Shown one piece after another: positions 51,679 through 60,013 of a DNA stretch of 64,000 bases. The stretch spans positions 62,001 through 126,000 of the forward strand of contig CALAJQ010000020.1 in assembly GCA_937922785.1 (NCBI GenBank). The letters run 5' to 3'. The DNA comes from an uncultured Acidimicrobiales bacterium (GTDB lineage: Bacteria; Actinomycetota; Acidimicrobiia; Acidimicrobiales; SZUA-35). Under the pieces are notes generated by a model. That model had not been told where the DNA came from, made no database searches, and saw only the letters and a list, made by a program, of their open reading frames with translations. The number at the start of each line of letters is the position of its first letter. Positions within the stretch are counted from its first letter, which is position 1. The position numbers and the translations under genes were made by a program.

Positions 51679-52623
51679 ATGAGGATCGCACTTGGGGGAA
51701 CTGGTGCATTCGCCACCAAACATCTTGAAGGCATCGCCAATATCGACGATGCCGAGGTGGTGTCAGTCTTCGGTAGAACTGCCGATCGCACCGAGGCTTA
51801 TGCCACAGAACACGGCATAAGCCACTGGGCCACCAGCCTTGACGATGTACTCGAGCGAGACGATGTTGAGGCTGTCATTTTGGCCACCCCAACCCAGATG
51901 CACGCAGCCCAAGCCATTGCTTGCCTGGAAGCGGGCAAACACGTGGAGGTCGAAATTCCCCTGGCCGACAGCCTTGCTGACGCCCAAGCAGTGGTGGCTG
52001 CTCAAGAGCGCACCGGGCTTGTGGCGATGGCTGGCCACACCCGCCGGTTCAACCCGTCACACCAGTGGGTACACAACAAGATTCAGGCGGGCGAGTTCAA
52101 CATCCAGCAAATGGACGTGCAGACTTTCTTCTTCCGCCGCACCAACTCCAACGCCAAGGGCGAGCCCCGCAGCTGGACCGATCATTTGTTATGGCATCAC
52201 GCGGCTCACACGGTTGATCTCTTTAGTTATCAGGTCGGGGAACCGATCGTTGCTGCCAACGTGTTGGAGGGCCCCCATCACCCAGAGCTTGGCATTGCGA
52301 TGGACATGTCGATTCAGATGAAGACGAGCGGCGGATCACTGCTCACTCTGTCTCTGTCTTTTAACAACGACGGGCCTTTTGGAACCTTCTTCCGCTACAT
52401 CGGTGACACCGGGACTTATCTGGCTCGCTATGACGACCTCATTACCGGCAGAGACGAAGTCATAGACGTTTCCAACGTTGCAGTTTCGATGAACGGAATC
52501 GAGCTTCAGGATCGCGAGTTCATTGCCGCAATTGGAGAAGGACGCGAACCAAACAGTTCGGTTCAACAAGTCCTGAGCTGTTATCAGGCGTTGCATGATC
52601 TCGAACAACAGCTGGAAAGCTGA
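51679..52623 (+). CDS. ligC: 4-Carboxy-2-hydroxymuconate-6-semialdehyde dehydrogenase
   Basis: The 314-residue Gfo/Idh/MocA-fold oxidoreductase has a Rossmann start (MRIALGGTGAFATKHLEGI), PTQMHAAQAIACLEAGKHVEVEIPLADSLADA and GHTRRFNPSHQWVHNKI. FFFRRTNSNAKGEPRSWTDHLLWHHAAHTVDLF is characteristic of LigC. It oxidises the cyclic hemiacetal of the ring-cleavage product to 2-pyrone-4,6-dicarboxylate with NADP. ATG 51679 has AGGGG upstream. It is first in the ligC-ligJ-ligK operon. Confidence 0.95.
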   Translation: MRIALGGTGAFATKHLEGIANIDDAEVVSVFGRTADRTEAYATEHGISHWATSLDDVLERDDVEAVILATPTQMHAAQAIACLEAGKHVEVEIPLADSLADAQAVVAAQERTGLVAMAGHTRRFNPSHQWVHNKIQAGEFNIQQMDVQTFFFRRTNSNAKGEPRSWTDHLLWHHAAHTVDLFSYQVGEPIVAANVLEGPHHPELGIAMDMSIQMKTSGGSLLTLSLSFNNDGPFGTFFRYIGDTGTYLARYDDLITGRDEVIDVSNVAVSMNGIELQDREFIAAIGEGREPNSSVQQVLSCYQALHDLEQQLES

Positions 52624-52628
52624 TTGGT

Positions 52629-53639
52629 ATGAGTCGAATCATTGACTGTCACGGCCATTACACAACAACTCCACCTGGGGTTGGTGAGTGGCGCGAAGCT
52701 CAGAAAGCCTTGGTCGCGGCAGATCCCGCTTACGTAGGCGAAAAAGGCGTGGTCAGCGTTTCCGAGGATGAGATTCGCGACAGCATCGAGAACAATCAGC
52801 TTCGACTTCAACGAGAACGCGGCGCCGATCTGACAATCTTCTCGCCAAGGGCCTCGTGGATGGCCCATCACATCGGCAACGAGCACACATCACTTTTCTG
52901 GTCCCAGCATCAGAACGAATTGATTAAGCGAGTTTGTGATCTTTACCCATCAAACTTTGCTCCGGTGTGTCAGCTTCCTCAATCGCCCGGAGTAAGCATT
53001 GACAGCTCGGTTGTTGAGCTCCGTCGTTGTGTGGAGGAAATGGGTTTCATCGGGTGCAACGTGAACCCTGATCCGTCAGGCGGTCATTGGAGCGGCCCGC
53101 CGCTTTGGGACGAGTACTGGTGGCCTCTGTGGGAGGCGATGTGTGAGCTAGACGTGCCAGCAATGATCCACGTCTCAGCTGCTTGTAACGACAATTTCTT
53201 CACTACTGGCTCTCACTACTTAGGTGCCGACACCACCGCGTTCATGCAAGCGTTGAGTTCCGGGTTCATGGCTGACTTTCCCAATCTGCGATGGATCATT
53301 CCTCACGGGGGCGGTGCTGTGCCTTATCACTGGGGCCGGTTCAAAGGAATGGCCGAAGACAAGGGCTGGGATTTCGCTGGTCTGATGGACCACATCTGGT
53401 TCGATACCTGCGTCTATCACCAGCCCGGCATCGATCTCTTGCTCGATGTTGTGCCCACCGAGAACATTCTGTTCGCGTCAGAGATGGTGGGTGCAGTACG
53501 CGGAGTTGATCCTGAGACCGGAAACTACTACGACGACACCAAGATCTACATCGACAACTCGACCCTCAGTAGCGATGCCAAGCAGCAGGTGTTTGAGAGC
53601 AACACCCAACGAGTCTTTCCACGACTGGAGATGTCATGA
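52629..53639 (+). CDS. ligJ: 4-Oxalomesaconate hydratase
   Basis: The 336-residue amidohydrolase-like protein has the metal motif IDCHGHYTTTP, then RERGADLTIFSPRASWMAHHIG, GFIGCNVNPDPSGGHWSGPPL, IHVSAA and WIIPHGGGAVPYHWGRFKG. This corresponds to LigJ, which adds water to 4-oxalomesaconate to give 4-carboxy-4-hydroxy-2-oxoadipate. It starts 5 bp after ligC and overlaps ligK by 4 bp. Confidence 0.95.
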   Translation: MSRIIDCHGHYTTTPPGVGEWREAQKALVAADPAYVGEKGVVSVSEDEIRDSIENNQLRLQRERGADLTIFSPRASWMAHHIGNEHTSLFWSQHQNELIKRVCDLYPSNFAPVCQLPQSPGVSIDSSVVELRRCVEEMGFIGCNVNPDPSGGHWSGPPLWDEYWWPLWEAMCELDVPAMIHVSAACNDNFFTTGSHYLGADTTAFMQALSSGFMADFPNLRWIIPHGGGAVPYHWGRFKGMAEDKGWDFAGLMDHIWFDTCVYHQPGIDLLLDVVPTENILFASEMVGAVRGVDPETGNYYDDTKIYIDNSTLSSDAKQQVFESNTQRVFPRLEMS

Positions 53640-54337
53640 AACAAAACTCACACGGCAAACACGTGGTTGTTCAAGCCATAGACAGGACTCCGTTGGAAGT
53701 CGTTGATCAACTGGCGCCCATTGGAACTGCCACTGTGCACGAAGCAATCGGTCGGCGTGGCTTCGCCGGAACCGAGCTTCGCCCGATTCAACAAGACGTC
53801 CGAGTCGCCGGCAACGCGGTAACCGTGTTGAGCCACCCTGGCGACAACATGATGATCCACGCTGCGGTTGAAGTCTGTCAGCCGGGCGACTTGCTCGTTG
53901 TTGTTACCACTGCACCATCGACCCACGGAATGTTTGGCGATCTGCTGGCCACGTCGCTGATGAACCGGGGAGTGCGCGGTCTTGTTATCGATGCTGGTGT
54001 GCGAGATACGTCAGATCTACGGCAGATGGGTTTCCCCGTATGGGCTCGACACGTGTCGTGCCAAGGGACAGTCAAAAACACACCAGGTTCTGTGAACGTT
54101 CCCGTCGTTCTGGATGGGGTCACCGTCAACCCCGGTGATGTGGTTTGCGCCGACGATGATGGTGTGGTGATTATTGACCGTGCCGAGGCCGAGTGGGCTT
54201 TGGAAAACTCGCTGGCTCGGCTGGTCAAGGAAACAGAGACCCGAGCCCGTCTCGAGCGTGGAGAGCTAGGGCTGGATTTCTATGGCCTGCGAGAGAAGCT
54301 GGTCAGCCTGGGTGTGGAGTGGCAACAGGGCAGTTGA
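53636..54337 (+). CDS. ligK: 4-Carboxy-4-hydroxy-2-oxoadipate aldolase
   Basis: The 233-residue RraA-fold class II aldolase has TATVHEAIGRRG (~33-44), GDLLVVVTTAP, GDLLATSLMNRGVRGLVIDAGVRDTSDL (~100-127; Arg and Asp of the metal site) and PGDVVCADDDGVVII. LigK cleaves the adduct to pyruvate and oxaloacetate, the end of the pathway. It is translationally coupled to ligJ. The AT-rich 158-bp gap after it contains the palindromes described separately. Confidence 0.95.
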   Translation: MKQNSHGKHVVVQAIDRTPLEVVDQLAPIGTATVHEAIGRRGFAGTELRPIQQDVRVAGNAVTVLSHPGDNMMIHAAVEVCQPGDLLVVVTTAPSTHGMFGDLLATSLMNRGVRGLVIDAGVRDTSDLRQMGFPVWARHVSCQGTVKNTPGSVNVPVVLDGVTVNPGDVVCADDDGVVIIDRAEAEWALENSLARLVKETETRARLERGELGLDFYGLREKLVSLGVEWQQGS

Positions 54338-54367
54338 ACACGCCACAAAGCTGCAACTTGCAATAAA

Positions 54368-54382
54368 GCTACAATATGTAGC
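54368..54382. promoter_or_regulatory. Palindrome GCTACA-ATA-TGTAGC
   Basis: A perfect 6-base inverted repeat with a 3-base centre lies in the AT-rich gap before the VOC/flavoreductase genes. It could be an operator; no regulator is assigned. Confidence 0.4.
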
Positions 54383-54452
54383 GTAAGACTCCGTGAGTAG
54401 TGTAAATTCTAAACAAATCGGTGATTCGGGAATAGCTGCCCTGGAGCCGGTG

Positions 54453-54472
54453 TTGTTAAGCATACCTAACAA
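54453..54472. promoter_or_regulatory. Possible DtxR/IdeR-like box
   Basis: TTGTTAAG-CATA-CCTAACAA is a near-perfect inverted repeat. On the other strand it reads TTAGGTATGCTTAA, similar in its half-sites to iron-regulator boxes. It lies 23 bp before the VOC gene and upstream of a siderophore-interacting-type flavoreductase, a class commonly iron-regulated. Confidence 0.45.
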
Positions 54473-54495
54473 AAACTCTCTAGGAGAATTACTAA

Positions 54496-54894
54496 ATGTC
54501 AGTATTGCAACGCAATTCCAAATCCAATTCAGCTATCAATTCCAACGAGCGGCCGAGGTTCGGCATTGGCCACATGTCAATCTCGGCTTCCGACGTCGGC
54601 AAGATGACCGATTTCTATACCTCCATCGGTCTACGGCTGGTGGTCAACATGGGTCGTGCTTCGATTGTCGAGCTTCGTGGCGGCACACACATAATCATCC
54701 AATCGGGTGAGCCCGGCGTCGCCAGCCTGGACTTCATCGTCGATGACATTGACGAAGCACATGCAGTGCTCGAAGCCGAGGGCGCTTCGCCCGGTTCGAT
54801 CAGGCGTGGTAGTCCCCACGACAGCTTTATGGCAACCGACCCTGAGGGCAACACTCTGGTCATCAACTCCGATCACTCAATCGGCGTGGTCTGA
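54496..54894 (+). CDS. Small VOC-family protein
   Basis: The 132-residue single-unit VOC protein (GIGHMSISASDVGKMTDFYTSIGLRLVV ... SLDFIVDDIDEAHAVLEAEG ... SFMATDPEGNTLVINSDH) resembles glyoxalase or bleomycin-resistance-like members. The metal-site positions include His in GIGHMS. It has an N-terminal polar tail. AGGAG is 8-9 nt before the ATG. It is followed 16 bp later by the flavoreductase. It is too small and of the wrong family to be LigAB. Its function is unknown. Confidence 0.83.
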   Translation: MSVLQRNSKSNSAINSNERPRFGIGHMSISASDVGKMTDFYTSIGLRLVVNMGRASIVELRGGTHIIIQSGEPGVASLDFIVDDIDEAHAVLEAEGASPGSIRRGSPHDSFMATDPEGNTLVINSDHSIGVV

Positions 54895-54910
54895 AAGAAG
54901 GGATCTAAAT

Positions 54911-55723
54911 ATGTATGCAGAAGTAGATAACGTGCAGCGGCTTAGCCCAGACCTCTTGCGAGTCGTGCTGGCTGGCGGAACGCTAGATCAGTTCGAGATG
55001 TCTCCGGCGACCGATGCCTATATAAACGCGCGGTTCTTGCCTGAGGCTTCGCCCGTTGAGGTTCCGTTCACTCAAGATGAGCTTGATGGGCTTCCTTCCG
55101 AGCTGAGGCCGAAGCCTCGACGTTTCACCATTCGCGATTGGGATGACGAAGCGAAGAAGTTGTCGATTGACTTCGTCGCCCATGGAGACAGTGGTTACGC
55201 CGGTAGTTGGGCTCAAAGAGCTCAACCTGGCGACCGCCTCCAGTTTGACGGTCCGGGAGGGTCATACCGGCCACGATCAGATGTGGATTGGCACCTTTAT
55301 GTTGGAGACGAAAGCGCATTCGGCGCAATTGGAGCCAGCCTGCAATCTCTGAGCTTGGGCGACCGAGCGATGGTCTTCGCAGTTGTTGAAGAACCGGGAT
55401 GCGAGGTTGAGTTTTTAACTCGGGCCGAGGTGGACGTTCGCTGGCTCTATCGAAGCGAGCAAGGTTTGGGTGAAGCGGGTCCGGGTGCCCTTCAAGACCA
55501 AGACTGGGTTGCTGGGGTGGTTGCCTCTGCGCAGTTTCTGCCAGGAACCTTCGACATATTCGTGCACGGTGAGGCGGGTGAGGTGCGTTCGGTGAAACGC
55601 CATCTCTCTAGCGATCGTGGAATCGATTTGAGTAATGCTTCGATCTCGCCATATTGGCGACGTCGTCACACCGACGAAGAGTGGCGGAAGGTGAAGCGTC
55701 AATGGATGGCAGGCAAGGTTTGA
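54911..55723 (+). CDS. Siderophore-interacting-type FAD ferric reductase
   Basis: The 270-residue protein has the SIP plan. An FAD-binding barrel holds PKPRRFTIRDWDDEAKKLSIDFVAHGDSGYAGSWAQRAQPGD with the R-x-(Y/F)-T/S flavin motif, then GPGGSY and a NAD(P)H-binding half (YVGDESAFGAIGASLQSL ... VHGEAGEVRSVKRHL). Members reduce ferric siderophores. As the only flavin reductase nearby, it could instead supply electrons to the dehalogenase, which is speculative. AAGAAGGGA precedes ATG 54911. The lipoprotein gene overlaps its 3' end by 22 bp. Confidence 0.9.
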   Translation: MYAEVDNVQRLSPDLLRVVLAGGTLDQFEMSPATDAYINARFLPEASPVEVPFTQDELDGLPSELRPKPRRFTIRDWDDEAKKLSIDFVAHGDSGYAGSWAQRAQPGDRLQFDGPGGSYRPRSDVDWHLYVGDESAFGAIGASLQSLSLGDRAMVFAVVEEPGCEVEFLTRAEVDVRWLYRSEQGLGEAGPGALQDQDWVAGVVASAQFLPGTFDIFVHGEAGEVRSVKRHLSSDRGIDLSNASISPYWRRRHTDEEWRKVKRQWMAGKV

Positions 55724-56358
55724 CTGCAGTGGTCGGAAAATCGACGAGGCGCCTCAGGCTGACGATCCGAGGTGCGGCGATTCCAGCTTTGCTGGTTCTT
55801 GGAGCCGCCTGCTCCCCGTCGCAAGCAGTGTCTGAAACCCAGGTCGAAGCTGAGTCTCGCTCTGGGCTCTCCTCAGGGCCCTTGGGGCTGGCCGAAAGGC
55901 CCGGACCACGACGAGAGACAACTGGGGATGTCCCTCACATTCAGATTGATGCTGTGCCGAACGAAACAGTTGACGACGAACTCAGGCGAAGAGTCTTCAT
56001 GCTGCCTGGCGTAGAGGAGCGCGAATCTGCCCGTTCGCTTCCTGGCGCCGCTGGGCTTTGGCTGGACGAATCGCTTGAGCTGGAACGGCAAGAGGTTCTA
56101 GGTGGCGGGCGAGAGATGGCTCACATTCACCCAGACGGAAGCCTCCATGTGTTCCTCCCCGTGGATCTGGCCTTGGAGGTCGAATCGGCAAAGTGGGGAG
56201 AGCTTCATCCGTGGGTCACCCGTGAAGGGTTCTGGGAGGGTGTCACCATGGTCTATACGCCAGAGACTGTGGAGGAAGTCGACGTCGTGATGGCTGTTTT
56301 GGTGGCCTCGTACAACTTCATAGTTGGCGCAGATATCGATGCTGCAGACTTCAGCTAA
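55702..56358 (+). CDS. Lipoprotein with luciferase-like DUF5519 domain
   Basis: The 218-residue protein has a lipoprotein signal (IRGAAIPALLVLGAAC) and a disordered Ser/Pro-rich linker. The ~110-residue domain has MLPGVEERESARSLPGAAGLWL ... REMAHIHPDGSLHVFLPVDLALEVESAKWGELHPWV. The HIHPDGSLH core is typical of proteins labelled luciferase-domain or DUF5519. Its role is unknown. The start lies inside the flavoreductase gene, suggesting coupling. It converges on the patatin gene after 3 bp. Confidence 0.82.
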   Translation: MDGRQGLTAVVGKSTRRLRLTIRGAAIPALLVLGAACSPSQAVSETQVEAESRSGLSSGPLGLAERPGPRRETTGDVPHIQIDAVPNETVDDELRRRVFMLPGVEERESARSLPGAAGLWLDESLELERQEVLGGGREMAHIHPDGSLHVFLPVDLALEVESAKWGELHPWVTREGFWEGVTMVYTPETVEEVDVVMAVLVASYNFIVGADIDAADFS

Positions 56359-56361
56359 CTA

Positions 56362-57225
56362 CTAGTGCCGTTTGAACGCTTCAACTGTTTGTAGTCGAGC
56401 GCGTTCGATGATCTCGATCGCTGCACCGGGGCGGCGACGGGGAAATCCCTCAGCCGCTTCCAGAACACTCTGGTCTGGAATGAGGATGAGAGTCCTTGAC
56501 CCATCAGAGCGCAGAGCCGTTGCCTCCTGGTTAAGCAGGCGTCGGGCACGGGACCGGATTAACCCTTTGCCTGGCCGGGTCATTGGGGCGGCGATTAGCA
56601 CAACATCGTGTGACTCGGGAACGAGAATGTCGGCGTGGGTCGACGACGCCACTGCACCATCGACATAGGTTGAACCATTGATCGCTTTTGGTTGGAAGAC
56701 TCCCGGGACAGCCGATGTCGCCTCCAGGGCATCGCCAAGCGTTTCTGGTGTTTGGTCTCGGCCAAACACCACAGTGTGACCGTCATCGAGCCGCACGCTT
56801 GGCACCCAAAGCTGGCTTGGCCATTCTTGAGTTGCTGCAAACTTCCGGAGCATCATCGTGGGAAACAGGCCAGCCGGGACCAGGCCAACCAGCGCTGTAG
56901 CCAAGCCAACGTGCCGGATGCAGCGTGTAAGACTTGGTGCGACCGGCCGTAGCGCCTTTAGCGGATTCTGCCGTAGTGCTTCGCTGGCTGATCTCATCTG
57001 ATCGCGTTCCTGTTCGCTGGGCGGCGAGGAGATCATCTGAACAACTTCGTCCATCGGCACTCCGGTTAAGAGAGTGGCAGCGATTGCGGCGCCAGCTGAT
57101 GTACCGACAATCCGATCAGCGTCAGCCGGTTCACGGCCAATGGCGTCACGGACGCCTTCTATCACACCCAGGTGGTACGCCCAGCCCAATGGGCCGCCAG
57201 CGCCGAGAACAATTCCAACCGTCAC
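56362..57225 (-). CDS. Patatin-like phospholipase
   Basis: The 287-residue patatin has the oxyanion loop GAGGPLGWAYHLG (~8-20), the nucleophile GTSAG (~43-47) and DGA (~193-195) supplying the catalytic Asp. It is a Ser-Asp dyad lipid acyl hydrolase, probably cytoplasmic or membrane-peripheral. GTG 57225 overlaps the stop of the preceding small membrane protein by one base, so the two are co-translated. Confidence 0.92.
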   Translation of the reverse strand: MTVGIVLGAGGPLGWAYHLGVIEGVRDAIGREPADADRIVGTSAGAAIAATLLTGVPMDEVVQMISSPPSEQERDQMRSASEALRQNPLKALRPVAPSLTRCIRHVGLATALVGLVPAGLFPTMMLRKFAATQEWPSQLWVPSVRLDDGHTVVFGRDQTPETLGDALEATSAVPGVFQPKAINGSTYVDGAVASSTHADILVPESHDVVLIAAPMTRPGKGLIRSRARRLLNQEATALRSDGSRTLILIPDQSVLEAAEGFPRRRPGAAIEIIERARLQTVEAFKRH

Positions 57226-57485
57226 TACTCTTGAACCGAGGCTTGACCAGAAAAGCGACTCCGAATCGGTTTCGCAATGAGCGCACCGATTCCGAGGAAA
57301 GCTGCAACCTTGATTAGGCCGCCGACCGACGCCACGCCCGCCGGTTCAGCGCCTGATGCTTCGTTCACAAGTTGCGGTGACTCGCCTGCGAATGCGTCAA
57401 TAGCCTCGAATGCTCCGACCACTAGTGCCGATGCGACGAGCACCAGGACGATTGGCATTGTGTTGCGCGACAACCAAGGTTTCAT
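57225..57485 (-). CDS. Small two-helix membrane protein
   Basis: The 86-residue protein has two hydrophobic segments (about residues 10-28 and 52-70) joined by an outward loop, and a basic C-terminus. No family is recognised. ATG 57485 overlaps the stop of the DUF4405 gene. It lies between that gene and the patatin gene in a four-gene overlapping operon. Confidence 0.72.
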   Translation of the reverse strand: MKPWLSRNTMPIVLVLVASALVVGAFEAIDAFAGESPQLVNEASGAEPAGVASVGGLIKVAAFLGIGALIAKPIRSRFSGQASVQE

Positions 57486-57955
57486 GCGGTAGCTCGCGAT
57501 GGGCGAATACGGCTGATGTTGCGCTTGATCCACGGCCAGTGCACGGCGACGTGGATGCCAACTAGCAGGATCAACAGATTGCCTGACACGTCGTGGGTAG
57601 TTGACCAGAAGCTCGTAGCGGCGGGGTCGATTCCAAAGTCTGGCAGGATCGATTCCGACACGAGGAAGCCCGAGTAGGTCACGATGACCATCCCAACAAA
57701 GAGGATGATGTCGAACGACCGGTTGAACCGAACCTCGTTCGACCGCTTCGTAGGGTTTCGCTTGAATACTCGAGTGATCCAGGACCAGTCGAGAACAATG
57801 TGAGCGATGAAGATTGGGATAAATGCGATGGTGAAATACTCATGGAACGCAATGCCAGTGGTTTGGGGAGCTGATAACAAGACGTAGCCAACGAACAGCG
57901 CGATGTCCACCCAAACCCGGGTCGACATCGACGCCTTCTTACGCCTTGTTGTCAC
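57482..57955 (-). CDS. DUF4405-type cytochrome-b-like membrane protein
   Basis: The 157-residue protein has four membrane helices. Paired His residues are in FHEYFTIAFIPIFIAHIVLDWSW and STTHDVSGNLLILLVGIHVAVHWPW, the positions used for haem in DUF4405/cytochrome b-like proteins. The start overlaps the GltS-CDGSH fusion stop by 4 bp. A membrane electron-transfer role is inferred. Confidence 0.83.
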   Translation of the reverse strand: MTTRRKKASMSTRVWVDIALFVGYVLLSAPQTTGIAFHEYFTIAFIPIFIAHIVLDWSWITRVFKRNPTKRSNEVRFNRSFDIILFVGMVIVTYSGFLVSESILPDFGIDPAATSFWSTTHDVSGNLLILLVGIHVAVHWPWIKRNISRIRPSRATA

Positions 57956-59520
57956 GGTGTGGAGAACCCCGAGTATCTAACCCCGGTGAGCTTTGCCATC
58001 TGCTCGTTCCAAGTGGCTAGGTCCGACTTTGCGAATTTGCTTAGATGGTCGTGGCCGCAGGCTCGAGCCATAACGCTCATGAGCTCGGTAGAAGCATCAA
58101 AGAAAGTTGCTAGTCGTTGGCTGGCAGCCTCTACGTCGAGGCGGGCTCGCAGTTCAGGTTTCTGGGTTGCGATGCCCGCTGGGCAGTTGTTGGAGTTGCA
58201 CATTCGGGCCGCAACGCACCCAACAGCCTGCATGGCGGAGTTCGATATGGCGACCCCGTCTGCACCAAGCGCGAGTGCCTTTACAAAATCGATTGGCACC
58301 CGCAGGCCGCCAGTGGCGATTAACGTGACCCGGCCCGACGCACCCTGTTCGTCGAGAAAACGTCTAGCTCGCGCAAGGGCGGGAATCGTAGGGACGCTGA
58401 TGTGGTTCCGGAACATTTCTGGAGCAGCGCCTGTTCCGCCTCCACGGCCGTCGAGGATTATGTAATCGACGCCTGATTCGAGGGCAAAGCCCATGTCGGC
58501 CTCAATGTGATTGGCGCTTAGTTTCATGCCAATGGGAATCCCGCCGGTGACCTCACGAACTCGGTCGCCGAACGCACGGAAATCCTCAACCGTGTGAAGA
58601 TCTGGAAAGGTCGATGGAGAAATTGCGTCGTGGCCTGAGGGGATTTGGCGTACTTCGGAGATTTTGCCAATGTTCTTTGATCCGGGCAGGTGGCCGCCGG
58701 TGCCGGTCTTGGCTCCCTGGCCTCCCTTGAAGTGGAAGGCCTGTACCAGCGGGAGTAGATCCTCTTTGTAACCAAACTTTGCGCTGGCAAGTTCGTAAAA
58801 ATAGCGGCTATTCGCCTGTTGCTCTTCCGGCAACATTCCGCCCTCTCCCGAGCAGATTCCAGTTCCAGCAAGCTCTGCTCCAGCGGCCAACGCAACCTTT
58901 GCTTCTTCCGACAGAGCTCCAAAGCTCATGTCAGAAACAAAAAGTGGAATCTTGAGGCGTAGAGGCTTAGCGGCTTCGGGTCCAATGACAAGCTCGGTGC
59001 CGACTGCTACATCATCTAGCAGGGGTTGGGTAGCCATTTGCGCTGCCATGATTTGCAGGTCGTCCCAGTGCGGCAACTCGTTTCTCGGAACTCCCATTGA
59101 AGTCATCGGGCCGTGGTGGCCCAGCTTTGTCAGCCCTTCACGGGCCAGCTGGTGAATGAAGGCAACCGTTGGCTCCTCGGGTGTTGGCTTGGCAGTTGGC
59201 GCCCCGGATGGCTCGACCGCTACTGGTGTGGTTGAAACTTCTGGTTCGGCGACACTTCCAGTGGTACCGACCAATTCATCGGCGAACTGCGCATGAGTTC
59301 CATCGCAGTAGGGGGGAGTTCCGGTGCGTTTGCAAGCGCATAGAAATGCTTCGCCATCTGACTCTGCGGAAAAGGCAACTGGGGTGAATTCAGTGCCGGC
59401 GTGAGAGCCGTCGCAGAACGGCTGATTATTGGATCCGCCACATGCGCACCAAAACTGTTCTTCCCCAGCCTTTAACTGAACTGCTACTGGTTTGTTGTTG
59501 GCAATGATTGGTTTGGTCAT
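57952..59520 (-). CDS. Two CDGSH iron-sulfur domains fused to a glutamate synthase-like FMN domain
   Basis: The 522-residue protein has two N-terminal CDGSH zinc-finger-like [2Fe-2S] domains (CACGGSNNQPFCDGSH ~25-40; CACKRTGTPPYCDGTH ~61-76). A Pro/Thr-rich linker leads to an FMN-binding glutamate-synthase domain (~135-522: FVSDMSFGALSEEAKVAL, GAKTGTGGHLPG, DGRGGGTGAAPE, ARMCNSNNCPAGIATQ). The Cys cluster near the end could bind a [3Fe-4S] centre. It lacks the amidotransferase part of GltB, so glutamate synthesis is not assured. It heads an operon with the DUF4405, small membrane and patatin genes. Confidence 0.92.
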   Translation of the reverse strand: MTKPIIANNKPVAVQLKAGEEQFWCACGGSNNQPFCDGSHAGTEFTPVAFSAESDGEAFLCACKRTGTPPYCDGTHAQFADELVGTTGSVAEPEVSTTPVAVEPSGAPTAKPTPEEPTVAFIHQLAREGLTKLGHHGPMTSMGVPRNELPHWDDLQIMAAQMATQPLLDDVAVGTELVIGPEAAKPLRLKIPLFVSDMSFGALSEEAKVALAAGAELAGTGICSGEGGMLPEEQQANSRYFYELASAKFGYKEDLLPLVQAFHFKGGQGAKTGTGGHLPGSKNIGKISEVRQIPSGHDAISPSTFPDLHTVEDFRAFGDRVREVTGGIPIGMKLSANHIEADMGFALESGVDYIILDGRGGGTGAAPEMFRNHISVPTIPALARARRFLDEQGASGRVTLIATGGLRVPIDFVKALALGADGVAISNSAMQAVGCVAARMCNSNNCPAGIATQKPELRARLDVEAASQRLATFFDASTELMSVMARACGHDHLSKFAKSDLATWNEQMAKLTGVRYSGFSTP

Positions 59521-59525
59521 GTCGG

Positions 59526-59831
59526 TTACTTGTTCAGCTTTCCGGACAGAATCTGGGTTTGGATTCCGTTATCGGCAGGTGCGGCCGCAATCACGGTATT
59601 GGACTCGAAATCGATGACCTGGGCAAGTAGTCCCCATTCGTCATCGATCCAGGTGCAGAAATACAAGCCTTCACGCAGTTTGATCATCTCGACGATTTCT
59701 CGTAGTTCGCCCCTGGGCACGCTCGACAGCCGGTCGTTTCCTTCGAAGGTGTTTGTGAACTCCCAGCCATTGTCGTAGGTGTAGCTAATGGTCTTGCCAT
59801 CGAAGTCTGAAATGCCGTTGGTGTAGGTCAT
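59526..59831 (-). CDS. Phenolic acid decarboxylase/MoaF-like calycin protein
   Basis: The 101-residue protein has GKTISYTYDNGWEFTNTF followed by LREGLYFCTWIDDEWGLLAQVIDFESN. These resemble the YTYENGWEY and TW-x-E segments of phenolic acid decarboxylases and MoaF proteins in the calycin superfamily. It is shorter than PadC (~165 residues), so decarboxylase activity is doubtful. I chose ATG 59831; an upstream TTG/ATG extension lacks conservation. Next on the strand is the CDGSH-GltS gene 5 bp later. Confidence 0.7.
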   Translation of the reverse strand: MTYTNGISDFDGKTISYTYDNGWEFTNTFEGNDRLSSVPRGELREIVEMIKLREGLYFCTWIDDEWGLLAQVIDFESNTVIAAAPADNGIQTQILSGKLNK

Positions 59832-60013
59832 CTGGCTGATTCTCCATAGATTTTCGTAGTTACGAATTGCAGGTTTGTGGTCAAGAGCGAGTGTCAAATA
59901 CCCGAAGTAAACTGGGAAAAGTAGAGTTCGCTCTCACTAAACGTTTATGAACTTGAATACAAAGTGTACGTCAAGCAACGAAGTGCAGCGTAACGGATTA
60001 ACGAGTTGGATCG

